From Ignavibacteriota bacterium (GTDB taxonomy: Bacteria; Bacteroidota; Ignavibacteria; Ignavibacteriales; Melioribacteraceae), in assembly GCA_016708125.1 (NCBI GenBank), contig JADJGF010000001.1, forward strand, positions 2,378,001-2,442,000: a stretch of 64,000 nucleotides of DNA. The letters are read 5' to 3'. The notes beneath the pieces are model-generated. The model saw nothing but the letters and a program-made list of their open reading frames with translations, made no database searches and was not told where the DNA came from. A program made the position numbers and the translations under genes. This document shows positions 6,884 through 15,714 of the stretch, in pieces (position 1 is the first letter of the stretch; every line of letters begins with the position of its first letter).

Positions 6884-9772
6884 CTATTTATTCTGCGGAG
6901 GAATTTGCGGAGCTGATTTATTTGATAATTGTTTATATTGATCTATTAATCTTTCAACCGATGGATCATTTGGAACAGCCTCTTTTAGTTTATTTAAGAG
7001 CGCAATAAACTTATCATATTCACCTAGATTATCATAAATTTGTTTTAATACAATATATGGATTGTAATCCCCGGATGGAATATATCCGTTTTTGTCCAAA
7101 TCTGCTAATGCTTGAATTTCAATCTCTTTTGCATATTCAATAAATTTATCGCGTCTTCCGGCAATTAAATAAAAATTAGCAAAATTATATTGAAGTCTAT
7201 AATCCAAAGGAATTATTTTTCTTGGAATTTTTTCTTCCAATTTATCTAAAACTTGTACAGTTTTTTCGTTATCCTTCAATTCGCTCAAATAATAATTTGC
7301 TAACTGTAAAAAAGCGTGTCGATAATTTAAAGTTAATCTTGTATGATTATCATCCATGAAAATTGTACTGTCGTTTAATCCTCTAAATTTAAATCCCGGT
7401 TGATAATTTGTATTATAATCATTCGGTTCTTCCATCAATTGTTTCCAAAGAATTTTAGGATTTATGGATGAAAAATAATCGGTATTAGTTTTTGGTGTAA
7501 TGCGATATGCCAAGCCTTCCATTTCCATATAATTATTTAAACCAATTTTACTATTATCAGGAGTTGTTACCGCAAAGTAAATTGGACGGTCATTTATATT
7601 GGCTCTAACAATATCCATTGCAACAATATCTTGAGCTCTAACAGCTTGAACGCTACCAAAATTTACTGAAGGTTCCATCTTCCAAGAAATCATTCCTTTG
7701 TTAGTAATTGAAGTATCTGTAATACCAAATTCCTTATATATATTTGGTGAAATTGGAACCGAAATATTTCTTGTTTTCCATTGACTTGGAGCAATTGCAG
7801 CAATTTGCGCATCGGTTAAATTCATTTTAATTTTCGGCGCTCCGTGCGGTTCCGTATCTTTCAATTGAAAAATGTACCATGGTGTGTTTAGCAAACTTAA
7901 ATTTGCAATTCTAACATCACGTCTAACGCCTTCAACATCTTGCAAATACCAAAGCGGGAAAGTATCATTATCGCCGTTTGTAAAAATTATTGCGTTTGGC
8001 GCAGCACTTTGTAAAATGTTATATGAATAATCCCAAGGCACAAAATTTCTTGATCTATTATTTTTGAAATAATTTGAACTTAACATGTTTGCTGGAATTA
8101 GAATCATCATTAAGATTGCAATTGCTGTAAATATTGGTTTCTTAACACTTGAGTTTGCGAGGAATTCTGAAAGCAAATCGAAAATTCCTCTTATACCAAG
8201 AGCAATCCAAATTGAAAAAACGAAAAATGCACCAACATAAAAATAATCTCTTTCTCTCGGCTGCGGCTGCTGCTGGTTTTGATAAAATGCAGTTAAGTAT
8301 CCGAGGAAAATAAACATTATTAAAAATACGGTAGCAAGTTTCCAATCGCGCTTATAGTGATAGAAAATTCCAAATAACGCAACAATAAATGGAACAGCCC
8401 ACAATTGAGAAAGTTTAATTCCGGCATCTTCAACTGTTGATTCACGTCCGACATAATTCCATAATAAATATCTATTAAACATATGATTCATTTGGTATGT
8501 CCAAAAGAAATCTAAATCACTTGAGTAATTTGAATAAACTTCTTGCTGATGCGGTTCTCTAGTAAATCTTCTCTTAAATATTGGCTGATCGCCGTATTGT
8601 TCTCTATTTAAATAACTTACTAATTCGGGAAAAGTTTTTGGGCTATTTAAGTTTATCGGCGTATCTTGATTTGATCTAATAATTATCATTGCATAAGATG
8701 AAAAACCAACAATTGCAAATAGCAAGCTTTTAAAAATTAAATGAAGTGTTTGTTTATTTTCTTTTGCTGACCAATAAACTAAGAAACCAATAATTCCGGA
8801 TAAAGCTAAAATTATAATTATATCTAATGTTAAATCATTACCGCCTAATTTTGAAATTACGTTTGGAATATGTTTTACAATTCCCGGGTAAGTTGCAAAA
8901 AGTGTAATTCCGCCAATTACAATTGGAATATAAAATGAATTTCTGTGGAAAATTTTCTTAAAGAAAATTCCCATAATTATTGCACTTGTAAATATTGAAA
9001 AAACCAAAAACTTAGAATCAAATGCTTCGTGTTCTTCTGCTGATGGTGGATTTGTCGGTGCAGACGCCCACAAAGCTGCTGCGACAATTAAAATTACAAC
9101 CGAATGACCAAGAAAAATATAAGCTGTTTCCTTAAAATGTTTTTCATCAGTTAAATATTTTCTTGTATAAATTACCAAAACAATCGGCACCAAAGCCAAG
9201 ACTGCCATCAAATGCACGCCGGTTGATAATCCGACTAAATAAGCAATCATCAATAAATATTTTTCGTTGTCTTCTTCATCAGCTTTTTCATTCCAAACAA
9301 CCATTAACCAAGTTACGAATGCAATAAAAAATGTTGCCAAAGCATAAACTTCTGCTTCCATTGAGTTAAACCAAAAAGTATCGCTGAAAGCTAAAGATAA
9401 AGCTCCAATTGCGGCAGAAACGTAAGTAATTATTGACTCAAACAAATTTCCGTTTTCATTTCTTTTGTAATATTCAATTAATTTTACGGCAATTAAATAA
9501 AGAAAAAGAACTGTAAATGCGCTTGACAAGACCGAAATTGTATTTACTCTAAATGCAATATTTTCCGCAAAAGGAATCATTGCAAAAAATCTGCCCAGAA
9601 TTAAGAAAAACGGAGTTCCCGGAGGATGCGGAACTTGCAATAAATTTGATGAAGCAATAAATTCACCACAATCCCAAAAGGAAACCGAAGGTTGAACTGT
9701 TAAAAAGTAAACAAATGCAGTGATGAAAAAAACAAAACCGCCAATTATTTTGTGAAGCATATTTTTATTCAT
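6884..9772 (-). CDS. DUF2723 membrane protein (GT117-type, protein O-mannosyltransferase-like)
   Basis: This 962-residue protein has an N-terminal half of about 12 hydrophobic helices. It begins with the DUF2723 signature 'VSFWDCGEFIASS' (near residue 30) and 'VPHPPGTPFFLILGRFF', where the Asp/Glu pair corresponds to the catalytic acids of GT-C glycosyltransferases. The second half is soluble and TPR-like ('LDYRLQYNFANFYLIAGRRDKFIEYA' region). Such proteins are very common in Bacteroidota and are thought to glycosylate secreted or surface proteins from lipid-linked sugars. Two more glycosyltransferase genes lie upstream in the 10-12 kb region. The small gene just upstream on the same strand ends 14 bases before this start, so the two may be cotranscribed. 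Confidence 0.85.
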   Translation of the reverse strand: MNKNMLHKIIGGFVFFITAFVYFLTVQPSVSFWDCGEFIASSNLLQVPHPPGTPFFLILGRFFAMIPFAENIAFRVNTISVLSSAFTVLFLYLIAVKLIEYYKRNENGNLFESIITYVSAAIGALSLAFSDTFWFNSMEAEVYALATFFIAFVTWLMVVWNEKADEEDNEKYLLMIAYLVGLSTGVHLMAVLALVPIVLVIYTRKYLTDEKHFKETAYIFLGHSVVILIVAAALWASAPTNPPSAEEHEAFDSKFLVFSIFTSAIIMGIFFKKIFHRNSFYIPIVIGGITLFATYPGIVKHIPNVISKLGGNDLTLDIIIILALSGIIGFLVYWSAKENKQTLHLIFKSLLFAIVGFSSYAMIIIRSNQDTPINLNSPKTFPELVSYLNREQYGDQPIFKRRFTREPHQQEVYSNYSSDLDFFWTYQMNHMFNRYLLWNYVGRESTVEDAGIKLSQLWAVPFIVALFGIFYHYKRDWKLATVFLIMFIFLGYLTAFYQNQQQPQPRERDYFYVGAFFVFSIWIALGIRGIFDLLSEFLANSSVKKPIFTAIAILMMILIPANMLSSNYFKNNRSRNFVPWDYSYNILQSAAPNAIIFTNGDNDTFPLWYLQDVEGVRRDVRIANLSLLNTPWYIFQLKDTEPHGAPKIKMNLTDAQIAAIAPSQWKTRNISVPISPNIYKEFGITDTSITNKGMISWKMEPSVNFGSVQAVRAQDIVAMDIVRANINDRPIYFAVTTPDNSKIGLNNYMEMEGLAYRITPKTNTDYFSSINPKILWKQLMEEPNDYNTNYQPGFKFRGLNDSTIFMDDNHTRLTLNYRHAFLQLANYYLSELKDNEKTVQVLDKLEEKIPRKIIPLDYRLQYNFANFYLIAGRRDKFIEYAKEIEIQALADLDKNGYIPSGDYNPYIVLKQIYDNLGEYDKFIALLNKLKEAVPNDPSVERLIDQYKQLSNKSAPQIPPQNK

Positions 9773-9786
9773 TAAATCCTCAAAAA

Positions 9787-10005
9787 TTATTTCTTCTTAA
9801 AAAATTCGTTGATATCAATTTTTTCTCTGTTTACATAATATTTTGTGTAAAGATTTTTCAGCTTTTGGAAAGAAATATTATCCAAATCTTCATCATCTTT
9901 ATTTCTTTTTGCAAACATTTTGAAATCTTTTAATTCATCTTGTGTAAATTTTTTTTCATATCGCAAAAGTGTTTCAATATATTTTTTTTGATCTGAATTT
10001 CTCAT
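9787..10005 (-). CDS. small charged hypothetical protein
   Basis: This 72-residue lysine- and acid-rich protein starts at the ATG at 10005; the frame can be extended two codons to TTG. It has no signal peptide, no membrane segment and no cysteines, and appears largely helical. It lies 14 bases upstream of the DUF2723 gene on the same strand and 57 bases downstream of the glycosyltransferase gene. I do not recognise a family. The position and codon usage are consistent with a real gene. Confidence 0.55.
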   Translation of the reverse strand: MRNSDQKKYIETLLRYEKKFTQDELKDFKMFAKRNKDDEDLDNISFQKLKNLYTKYYVNREKIDINEFFKKK

Positions 10006-10062
10006 TTTCAAATTTTCATTTTTGCAATCATAAAAGATATAAATAAAAAGTTTCTTATCTGA

Positions 10063-11184
10063 TTAAATTTTTGACTTTAGCTGCGGATACCATTCTGCGG
10101 TTTTCTGAAGAAAATGTTCAGCCGATTTATCCCAATTAAATTTTTTTGACCAATTATAAGCATTTTCTGAAATTCTATTTAACTCATTTTTATTTCGCAA
10201 TATTTCAGAAATTTTTTCAGAAAGTTTTTTTGTATCGCCAAGTTTTACTAAAAATCCCGTTTCATTATTTTTTATCGAATCTCTCAATCCATGAACATTT
10301 GAACCAATTGCCGGAGTTTTCATTGCGTTTGCTTCAATTACTGTAATTCCCCAGCCTTCTTTTTCCGCCATTGTTACAAAAATCCACGAATTTCCCAAAA
10401 GTTCGGCTTTTTCTTCTTCGGTTAAAAATCCCAAAAATGTTACAAACTTTTCTAATTTTTTTTCGGAAACATAATTTTTTAAATTTTCTTCATCATCACC
10501 TTTGCCGCCGATAAATAATTTTATTTCAGGAAATTCGGAAATCAAATTCGGCAAAGCATCAATTATAAATTTTATGTTTTTATATTTTTTAATTCTTCCA
10601 ACGTAAACCAAAGTTGGAGTTTTACTTTTCTTAATTTCAATTTTTTCAAACAATTTATGATTTATTGAATTGTGCAAAATTGAAGTCAATTCTTTTTTAA
10701 ATCCTAATTCTACAAGTTCATTTTGCGTACTTTCGGAAACAGTAAATATTGGAGTTGAATTATAATTTTGCGGAATTTGCTTTTCCTTCTGAATAATATA
10801 ATACGCAAGCGGAAAGGGAATTTCTTTGTAAAGTGAATTTCCGTGAATGTGATGAAGAATTCCAACAATTGGTTTTGAAATATATTTTGAAGTATTTAAC
10901 GGAATTTTTGAGATATCGTCAACAATTAAATCGTAATTATTTTTCACTAAATTTTTTTGGTAGAAGTGTTTGAACTGTTTATTGAACAAAAATTTATTTC
11001 CAATTCGCAGAATTTCAATTCCATCAACAATTTCTCTTTGCGGAGAATTATCAAAATGGTGAGCAACCAAAGTTACTTTATGACCTTTTGCGGCAATTCT
11101 TTTAAAGATTTCGTGGAAATGAATTTCTGCACCGCCCATTTCCGGATTTTTGATGCATCGCCAATTAATTGCTAAAATATTCAA
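10063..11184 (-). CDS. glycosyltransferase family 4
   Basis: This 373-residue GT-B enzyme has an N-terminal acceptor domain with 'PEMGGAEIHFHEI', the Gly-Gly-loop start typical of GT4 enzymes. The C-terminal GT1-type donor domain carries 'LVYVGRIKKYKN', 'LFIGGKGDDEENLKN', 'FLGFLTEEEKAELL' and 'EGWGITVIEANAMKTPAIGS' (the E-x7-E region). It probably transfers a sugar from a nucleotide donor in envelope polysaccharide or glycoprotein synthesis. It is divergent from the GT2 gene at 11261. Confidence 0.88.
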   Translation of the reverse strand: MNILAINWRCIKNPEMGGAEIHFHEIFKRIAAKGHKVTLVAHHFDNSPQREIVDGIEILRIGNKFLFNKQFKHFYQKNLVKNNYDLIVDDISKIPLNTSKYISKPIVGILHHIHGNSLYKEIPFPLAYYIIQKEKQIPQNYNSTPIFTVSESTQNELVELGFKKELTSILHNSINHKLFEKIEIKKSKTPTLVYVGRIKKYKNIKFIIDALPNLISEFPEIKLFIGGKGDDEENLKNYVSEKKLEKFVTFLGFLTEEEKAELLGNSWIFVTMAEKEGWGITVIEANAMKTPAIGSNVHGLRDSIKNNETGFLVKLGDTKKLSEKISEILRNKNELNRISENAYNWSKKFNWDKSAEHFLQKTAEWYPQLKSKI

Positions 11185-11260
11185 GATAAATAATTGATTT
11201 AGGGAATTAGAATTATTAGATTATTTGAAAATTTATTCACTTTGTAAAACTTAAACGAAT

Positions 11261-11896
11261 ATGCAATTATACAAAAACTTTAAACCGGATGTTTCTATAA
11301 TTCTGCCGACTTTTAATCGCGAAAATTATTTGGAAAGAAGTATAAATTCTGTGATTAACCAAACTTTTACAAATTGGGAATTACTAATAATTGATGACGG
11401 AAGTGAAGATAAAACTTTTGAGTTCGTAAATAAATTTTTAATGAATGATGAAAGAATAAAATACCAAAAACATAAAAATAAAGGTTTGCCGATTTCTTTA
11501 AATACCGGGATTCAAATTTCTTCTGGAAAATATTTAACATTTTTAGGAAGCGATGATGAATATAAATCAAATCACATTGAAGTAAGATTTGAGGAAATAG
11601 AAAAAGATAAAAATATTGATTGTTTGTTTGGCGGATTGGAAATAATCGGCGATGAATTTGTAAAAGATAAAAATGATTTAACAAAATTAGTTCATTTAAA
11701 TGATTGTGCAGTTGGCGGAACATTTTTTGGTAAAAGAGAAATGTTTGTTGAAATGAATGGTTTTAGAAATATAAATTATGCAGAAGATTCTGATTTTTAT
11801 GATAGAGCAAAAATAAGTTACAATTTTAAAAAAGTAAATTTTCAAACTTACATTTACTACAGAAATACTCCGGATAGTATTTGTAATAATATTTAA
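11261..11896 (+). CDS. glycosyltransferase family 2
   Basis: This 211-residue GT-A enzyme starts 'DVSIILPTFNRENYLERSI' and carries 'LLIIDDGSEDKT' (the nucleotide-binding Asp pair) and 'YLTFLGSDDEY' (the DxD-equivalent metal site). It is short for the family, lacking a large C-terminal extension or membrane helix. The stop codon is 2 bases from the convergent methyltransferase gene. It probably acts at the cytosolic face in polysaccharide synthesis. Confidence 0.87.
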   Translation: MQLYKNFKPDVSIILPTFNRENYLERSINSVINQTFTNWELLIIDDGSEDKTFEFVNKFLMNDERIKYQKHKNKGLPISLNTGIQISSGKYLTFLGSDDEYKSNHIEVRFEEIEKDKNIDCLFGGLEIIGDEFVKDKNDLTKLVHLNDCAVGGTFFGKREMFVEMNGFRNINYAEDSDFYDRAKISYNFKKVNFQTYIYYRNTPDSICNNI

Positions 11897-11898
11897 AA

Positions 11899-13068
11899 TT
11901 AATTTTCACCAAATTTTTTCTTCAAACTTCCTTCGTAAAGTTTATAATTATAAAATCTGCTTTCCAAAGCTCCGTTGTACAAATGCAATCTTTTCGATGT
12001 TCGCAAGCCAATACTTTTCATTGCATCGGAATTTGCACTTAAAACCCAAACATCAAATCCCGTAAATTTTTGTTTTAAAGTATCGCCAAATTCTTTGTAG
12101 AATTTTTTAATATCATCAATTTTTATTCTTTCATCGTAAGGAGGATTTGTAATTATAATTCCCGGCTCAATTTTCAAATCAAGATTTCTGAAATCACTAA
12201 TTTCAAAAATTATATCATTTTGCAAATTTGCGTTTTTAACATTTTCTTTTGCATTCTCAATCGAATTTTTATTTATATCATTCCCAATAATTTTGTGCTC
12301 AAACTTTTTTTGATTTTGAATTAACTCTGATTTTACTTCTTCAAATAAATTTCTATCAAAATCCTTCCAATTCATAAATCCAAAATGATTTCTATTAAAA
12401 TTTGGTGCAATATTTTTAGCAATCATCGCGGCTTCAATTAGCAAAGTTCCGCTTCCGCACATTGGATCAACAAAATTTGAATTACAATTCCATTCGGAAA
12501 GTTGAATCATTCCGGCAGCCAAAACTTCATTAAGCGGAGCTTCACTAGCACTTTTTCTATATCCTCTTTTGTGCAAAGATTCGCCGGAACTATCTAATAA
12601 TATTGAGCAATTATTATTTTCGATGTGAACATTAATTCTGAAAGTGGGATTTTTTAATTCAACATTTGGGCGATTTCCTTTTGCATCTCTTATTTGATCA
12701 ACGATTGCATCTTTAACTTTTAGCGCTGCATATTTGGAATGTTTGAAAAACTCGGAACTTACAACCCCGTCAATGGCAATTGTGTCATTCGGTGAAATTA
12801 ATTTTGCCCAATTAAATTCTTTTGTTTTATTATAAAGCTGATCTGCATTGTGAGCTTTAAATTCAAAAATAGGTTTTAAAATTCTGAAGGAAGTTCTTAA
12901 AGCTAAATTAGCTTTGTATAGAATTTTCAAATCGCCTTTAAATTCTACGGCTCTAACTAATTTTGAAACATTCTTTGCCCCAATATTTATAAGTTCTTTT
13001 TCAAGAATTTCTTCTAAACCAAATGGAGTTTTTGCGATAAATGTTTGCAGATTATTTTCATTTTTCAT
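11899..13068 (-). CDS. THUMP-domain rRNA guanine-N2 methyltransferase (RlmL/YcbY N-domain type)
   Basis: This 389-residue protein has an N-terminal ferredoxin-like/THUMP RNA-binding region ('TPFGLEEILEKELINIGA' at about 13-30) and a C-terminal Rossmann methyltransferase domain. The latter has 'FVDPMCGSGTLLIEAAMIA' (SAM-binding motif I) and 'IITNPPYDERI' (the NPPY motif of base-amino methyltransferases). It matches the bacterial class that methylates 23S rRNA at N2 of a guanine. Its start lies about 33 bases downstream of the terminator of a structured RNA, so expression could be governed by read-through of that leader. Confidence 0.87.
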   Translation of the reverse strand: MKNENNLQTFIAKTPFGLEEILEKELINIGAKNVSKLVRAVEFKGDLKILYKANLALRTSFRILKPIFEFKAHNADQLYNKTKEFNWAKLISPNDTIAIDGVVSSEFFKHSKYAALKVKDAIVDQIRDAKGNRPNVELKNPTFRINVHIENNNCSILLDSSGESLHKRGYRKSASEAPLNEVLAAGMIQLSEWNCNSNFVDPMCGSGTLLIEAAMIAKNIAPNFNRNHFGFMNWKDFDRNLFEEVKSELIQNQKKFEHKIIGNDINKNSIENAKENVKNANLQNDIIFEISDFRNLDLKIEPGIIITNPPYDERIKIDDIKKFYKEFGDTLKQKFTGFDVWVLSANSDAMKSIGLRTSKRLHLYNGALESRFYNYKLYEGSLKKKFGEN

Positions 13069-13100
13069 GAAAGTAAATATAGGTTTATTTTAATGAACAT

Positions 13101-13142
13101 AAAAAAGCCCTCATAAAAATCACTTGGATTATTATGAAGGCT
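13101..13142 (-). terminator. intrinsic terminator of the structured RNA
   Basis: On the minus strand an 11-bp stem (13132-13142 with 13106-13116, one G-T wobble) encloses a 15-base loop and is followed by six T residues at 13101-13106. It lies 33 bases before the start codon of the methyltransferase gene, the classical position for attenuation. Confidence 0.8.
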
Positions 13143-13273
13143 TCCAACCTCCCCTCACAAAATGTGAGTTACATTTTCTAAAGGAAGTGATGCAACTTCC
13201 TAAATGATTCACCAACTTAAGTTTTTTTCGGTTTTGCAATAAACCCTTTTTTTAAGTTATTTGGTTCCCCATC
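13101..13273 (-). ncRNA. structured small RNA or attenuator leader, family unknown
   Basis: Read on the minus strand, a Bacteroidota-type promoter (13279-13309) is followed by about 170 bases with several hairpins and a terminator ending near 13101. The hairpins are: AACTTAA/TTAAGTT enclosing GGTTT/AAACC; AGGAAGT/ACTTCCT with a 6-base loop; AAATGT/ACATTT; and the overlapping TCACA/TGTGA. A G-rich 'GGGGAGGTTGGAAG' lies just before the terminator. It contains no convincing open reading frame. It does not match tmRNA, SRP, RNase P or riboswitch cores that I know. It could be a stand-alone small RNA or a leader that terminates before the methyltransferase gene. Confidence 0.55.
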
Positions 13274-13278
13274 TGTTT

Positions 13279-13309
13279 CAAACGTAAAAATAAATTTTAT
13301 GATTATCAA
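13279..13309 (-). promoter_or_regulatory. Bacteroidota-type promoter, TTG-N20-TACGTTTG
   Basis: On the minus strand, TTG (13307-13309) is followed by 20 bases and then TACGTTTG (13279-13286), an exact match to the -33/-7 consensus TTG-N19-21-TAnnTTTG. The predicted start is about 13271-13274. The -33 element abuts the stop codon of the upstream DUF1028 gene. It is the clearest promoter in the window by this consensus. Confidence 0.7.
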
Positions 13310-14305
13310 CTATTTTTTATTTGCTTGATTTAGTATTTTAGTAAGCTGTTCCTCGGTCACATTTAAAAGTTTTGATTTAATAAGCCTTGGAGTTAATTTA
13401 ATCCAATTTTTATTTTTCGAAAAAACTTCCTTAAATAACAGTAAAGATTCATCAACTTTTCCAATATTTGCAAGCGTAACAGCATGCCAATATTTCATTT
13501 CTTCATTTTCCGGGAACATAGATTCTGCGGTAGAATATTCCTTCATTGCCAAATCCATATCATTATGTTCTATTGCCAGATCTCCATTATTCATATGCTC
13601 ATAAGCTCTGTGAACTTTTAGAATTCTTTTAATTTCCTCAATTGGTGCCGGATGGTCATCAACCCTAATATCTACAAGCCGATCTTGCCAAATATTTCCA
13701 GTGGGATTTGCTCTAACAACTAAAATTGATGCGGATTGTTTTCCTCTAATATCTCCGCCGGCATTTTGTGCGGCTTCAAGAGCAATTAATAATCTTTCTG
13801 CCAATTTACCTTTTGAATTTTTGAAAGCTTCCGACATCGCATTCCAAACTGTATTATTTTCCATCATATTTGCTTGAACTGAATAATTTTTTTCTTCAAT
13901 ATGCCCGGCATCATCCACACAATTTTTTCCGGTGTAAGCTGCGGAATTTCCTTTTGCATCAAGTATTGCCAACTGTCTAAAATCTCTTCCTTCATCTGAT
14001 TCAATTAAAAGATTTAAAACTTGTTTTGCATTTAATCCTTGTTTTAAAAGAGCCAAACCTCTTGGTCCGAATGAAGGATTTACAAAAGATTGAGTTGCGA
14101 CAACTCCAACACCGGCTTCACCCCAAGAAACAATTGTTCCAACAGCAAACCAATGCGATTGAACTGCAACTCCCATTTCTCCGGTAACAGAATCTCTTGC
14201 AACAATTGAAAAAGTATGGGCAAAAGGTTCTGTGGTGAAAAAATTTTGTGCATTTAAAATTATTGGGAATATTATAATTAATGATATTAGATTTTTAATT
14301 TTCAT
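13310..14305 (-). CDS. DUF1028 Ntn-hydrolase-like secreted protein
   Basis: This 331-residue protein has a signal peptide (residues 1-19, ending 'LNAQ'). A DUF1028 domain spans about residues 25-225, with the typical start 'FAHTFSIVARDSVTGEMGVA' and the signatures 'GVGVVATQS' and 'GPRGLALLKQG'. The last 100 residues look like two or three TPR-type helices. The DUF1028 fold resembles N-terminal nucleophile hydrolases, but the substrate is unknown. The export signal is clear. It follows arginine deiminase by 27 bases on the same strand, suggesting cotranscription. Confidence 0.83.
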   Translation of the reverse strand: MKIKNLISLIIIFPIILNAQNFFTTEPFAHTFSIVARDSVTGEMGVAVQSHWFAVGTIVSWGEAGVGVVATQSFVNPSFGPRGLALLKQGLNAKQVLNLLIESDEGRDFRQLAILDAKGNSAAYTGKNCVDDAGHIEEKNYSVQANMMENNTVWNAMSEAFKNSKGKLAERLLIALEAAQNAGGDIRGKQSASILVVRANPTGNIWQDRLVDIRVDDHPAPIEEIKRILKVHRAYEHMNNGDLAIEHNDMDLAMKEYSTAESMFPENEEMKYWHAVTLANIGKVDESLLLFKEVFSKNKNWIKLTPRLIKSKLLNVTEEQLTKILNQANKK

Positions 14306-14332
14306 AACTCCTCAAAAGTTTAAAAATGTTTT

Positions 14333-15571
14333 CTAAATATTTTTTCTGCTGATTGGCATTGTCATACATCTGCAGCCGCCGCCGCCGCGGGCAAGCTCAG
14401 CTCCATCAATTGTAATAACAAATTTTTTGTAATCGTTTAATCCAATTTTATTACTTATAATATCTTTTGATTTTATAACTTCAAAACCATTTTGATTGAT
14501 TGCTTCAATTGTGTATTCATTTCTGTTATATCCAATAATTTTTCCGGGAGCTACAGCAAAAAAATTAGCGCCGCTATGCCATTGTTCTCTTTCTTGAATC
14601 CAATGATCGCTTTCTCCGCCGCAATAAATTGGCTTCAAATCCATACCTAATTTTGAAAGTGATTGAAGTAAATTATTGTCTTCGTTAATACTTTTCACTT
14701 TTCCGTTATCAATTGAAATATGGATAGATTCAAATGCGTGATTATTCAAAATTACCGGAGAATAAATTAAACATTTATCATTATCTAAAATTGTAAAAAC
14801 CATATCGAGGTGAATAAAAGATTCCGGCTGTTTTGGTAAAACTTGCGCAATAATATTAATCTTACGTTTTGACTGCTTAAAATGTTCTATCAAATAATCT
14901 ATTCCTTGCGGTGTAGTTCTCGCCCCAACTCCAATTAACAAAATATCTTCGCGTGCAATTAAAATATCGCCGCCTTCAATTGTTGTTTTGGAATTAGGAA
15001 TAAAACTTGGATTAACAACTTCGGTGTTAAAAATATTTTTACAATTAAAAATTCCATCCATAATTATTGCTTCTCGTTCACGAACTTGATTTGCAAGTTT
15101 TCCGATTAACACTTTATTGTTGATAGAAATTGACGCATCTCTTGTGAAGAAAAAATTATGTAGCGGCTGTAATTCATATCTTTCATCACTTAAATATTTT
15201 GTTAAATTAAATTCTTTTACCGGAACCCCTTCAATCAATTCTTTTGCCAAAACTTGATTTGGTATTTCCAACAATAATTCAATAATTTCCGGAACATTTT
15301 CTTTGTTGCAAATTTTAGTAATTAATTTAATTTTTGATTCTTCATAATTCAATAAAGTTTTAAGTAAATCACTAACTTCATAAACATTTGTAATTTTTTT
15401 CAACACTTTTTTAAATTGTACATATTCTTTAGAAGCAACCGATAAATTCAAAATATCACTGTACAAAGCTCTTTCGGCATTTTGCGGCGTCATATTTTCT
15501 ACTTCGTGTCCCGGAGTATGAATTATAACTTTTTCTAATTCACCAATTTCAGAATTAATATTTATTTTCAT
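14333..15571 (-). CDS. arcA: arginine deiminase
   Basis: This 412-residue enzyme is predicted to hydrolyse arginine to citrulline and ammonia. Features are the N-terminal 'INSEIGELEKVIIHTPG', 'FTRDASI' (the FTRD motif), 'EGGD', 'HLDMVFTILD' and the C-terminal 'RGGGGCRCMTMPISR', in which Cys404 is the nucleophile. An additional Cys402 replaces the usual Pro of GPRC. The ATG at 15571 is preceded by a GAGG ribosome site 8 bases away, whereas the frame's first codon (15577) is TTG. No carbamate kinase or catabolic carbamoyltransferase is adjacent, so the full fermentative pathway is not shown here. Confidence 0.92.
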   Translation of the reverse strand: MKININSEIGELEKVIIHTPGHEVENMTPQNAERALYSDILNLSVASKEYVQFKKVLKKITNVYEVSDLLKTLLNYEESKIKLITKICNKENVPEIIELLLEIPNQVLAKELIEGVPVKEFNLTKYLSDERYELQPLHNFFFTRDASISINNKVLIGKLANQVREREAIIMDGIFNCKNIFNTEVVNPSFIPNSKTTIEGGDILIAREDILLIGVGARTTPQGIDYLIEHFKQSKRKINIIAQVLPKQPESFIHLDMVFTILDNDKCLIYSPVILNNHAFESIHISIDNGKVKSINEDNNLLQSLSKLGMDLKPIYCGGESDHWIQEREQWHSGANFFAVAPGKIIGYNRNEYTIEAINQNGFEVIKSKDIISNKIGLNDYKKFVITIDGAELARGGGGCRCMTMPISRKNI

Positions 15572-15671
15572 TTTCAATTCCTCAAAAAATATTTTTTGTA
15601 AATATTTAAGTAAACTTCAGTAAAAAATGATTAATAATTTTATCTAAATAATTAACTATCATTTTGTTAAA

Positions 15672-15697
15672 AAGCTGAATAAATTATATATCAACTT
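15672..15697. promoter_or_regulatory. candidate operator before the Crp/Fnr gene (AAGCTGA-N12-TCAACTT)
   Basis: A 26-bp near-palindrome ends 17 bases before the ATG of the Crp/Fnr gene. Its arms, AAGCTGA and TCAACTT, differ from perfect complementarity at one base. The same arms with the same 12-base spacing form the perfect dyad at 56420-56445 before the MerR gene. The following CTTTTG is shared too and resembles the -7 element of Bacteroidota promoters. Confidence 0.45.
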
Positions 15698-15714
15698 TTG
15701 ATTCTCTTAAATCT

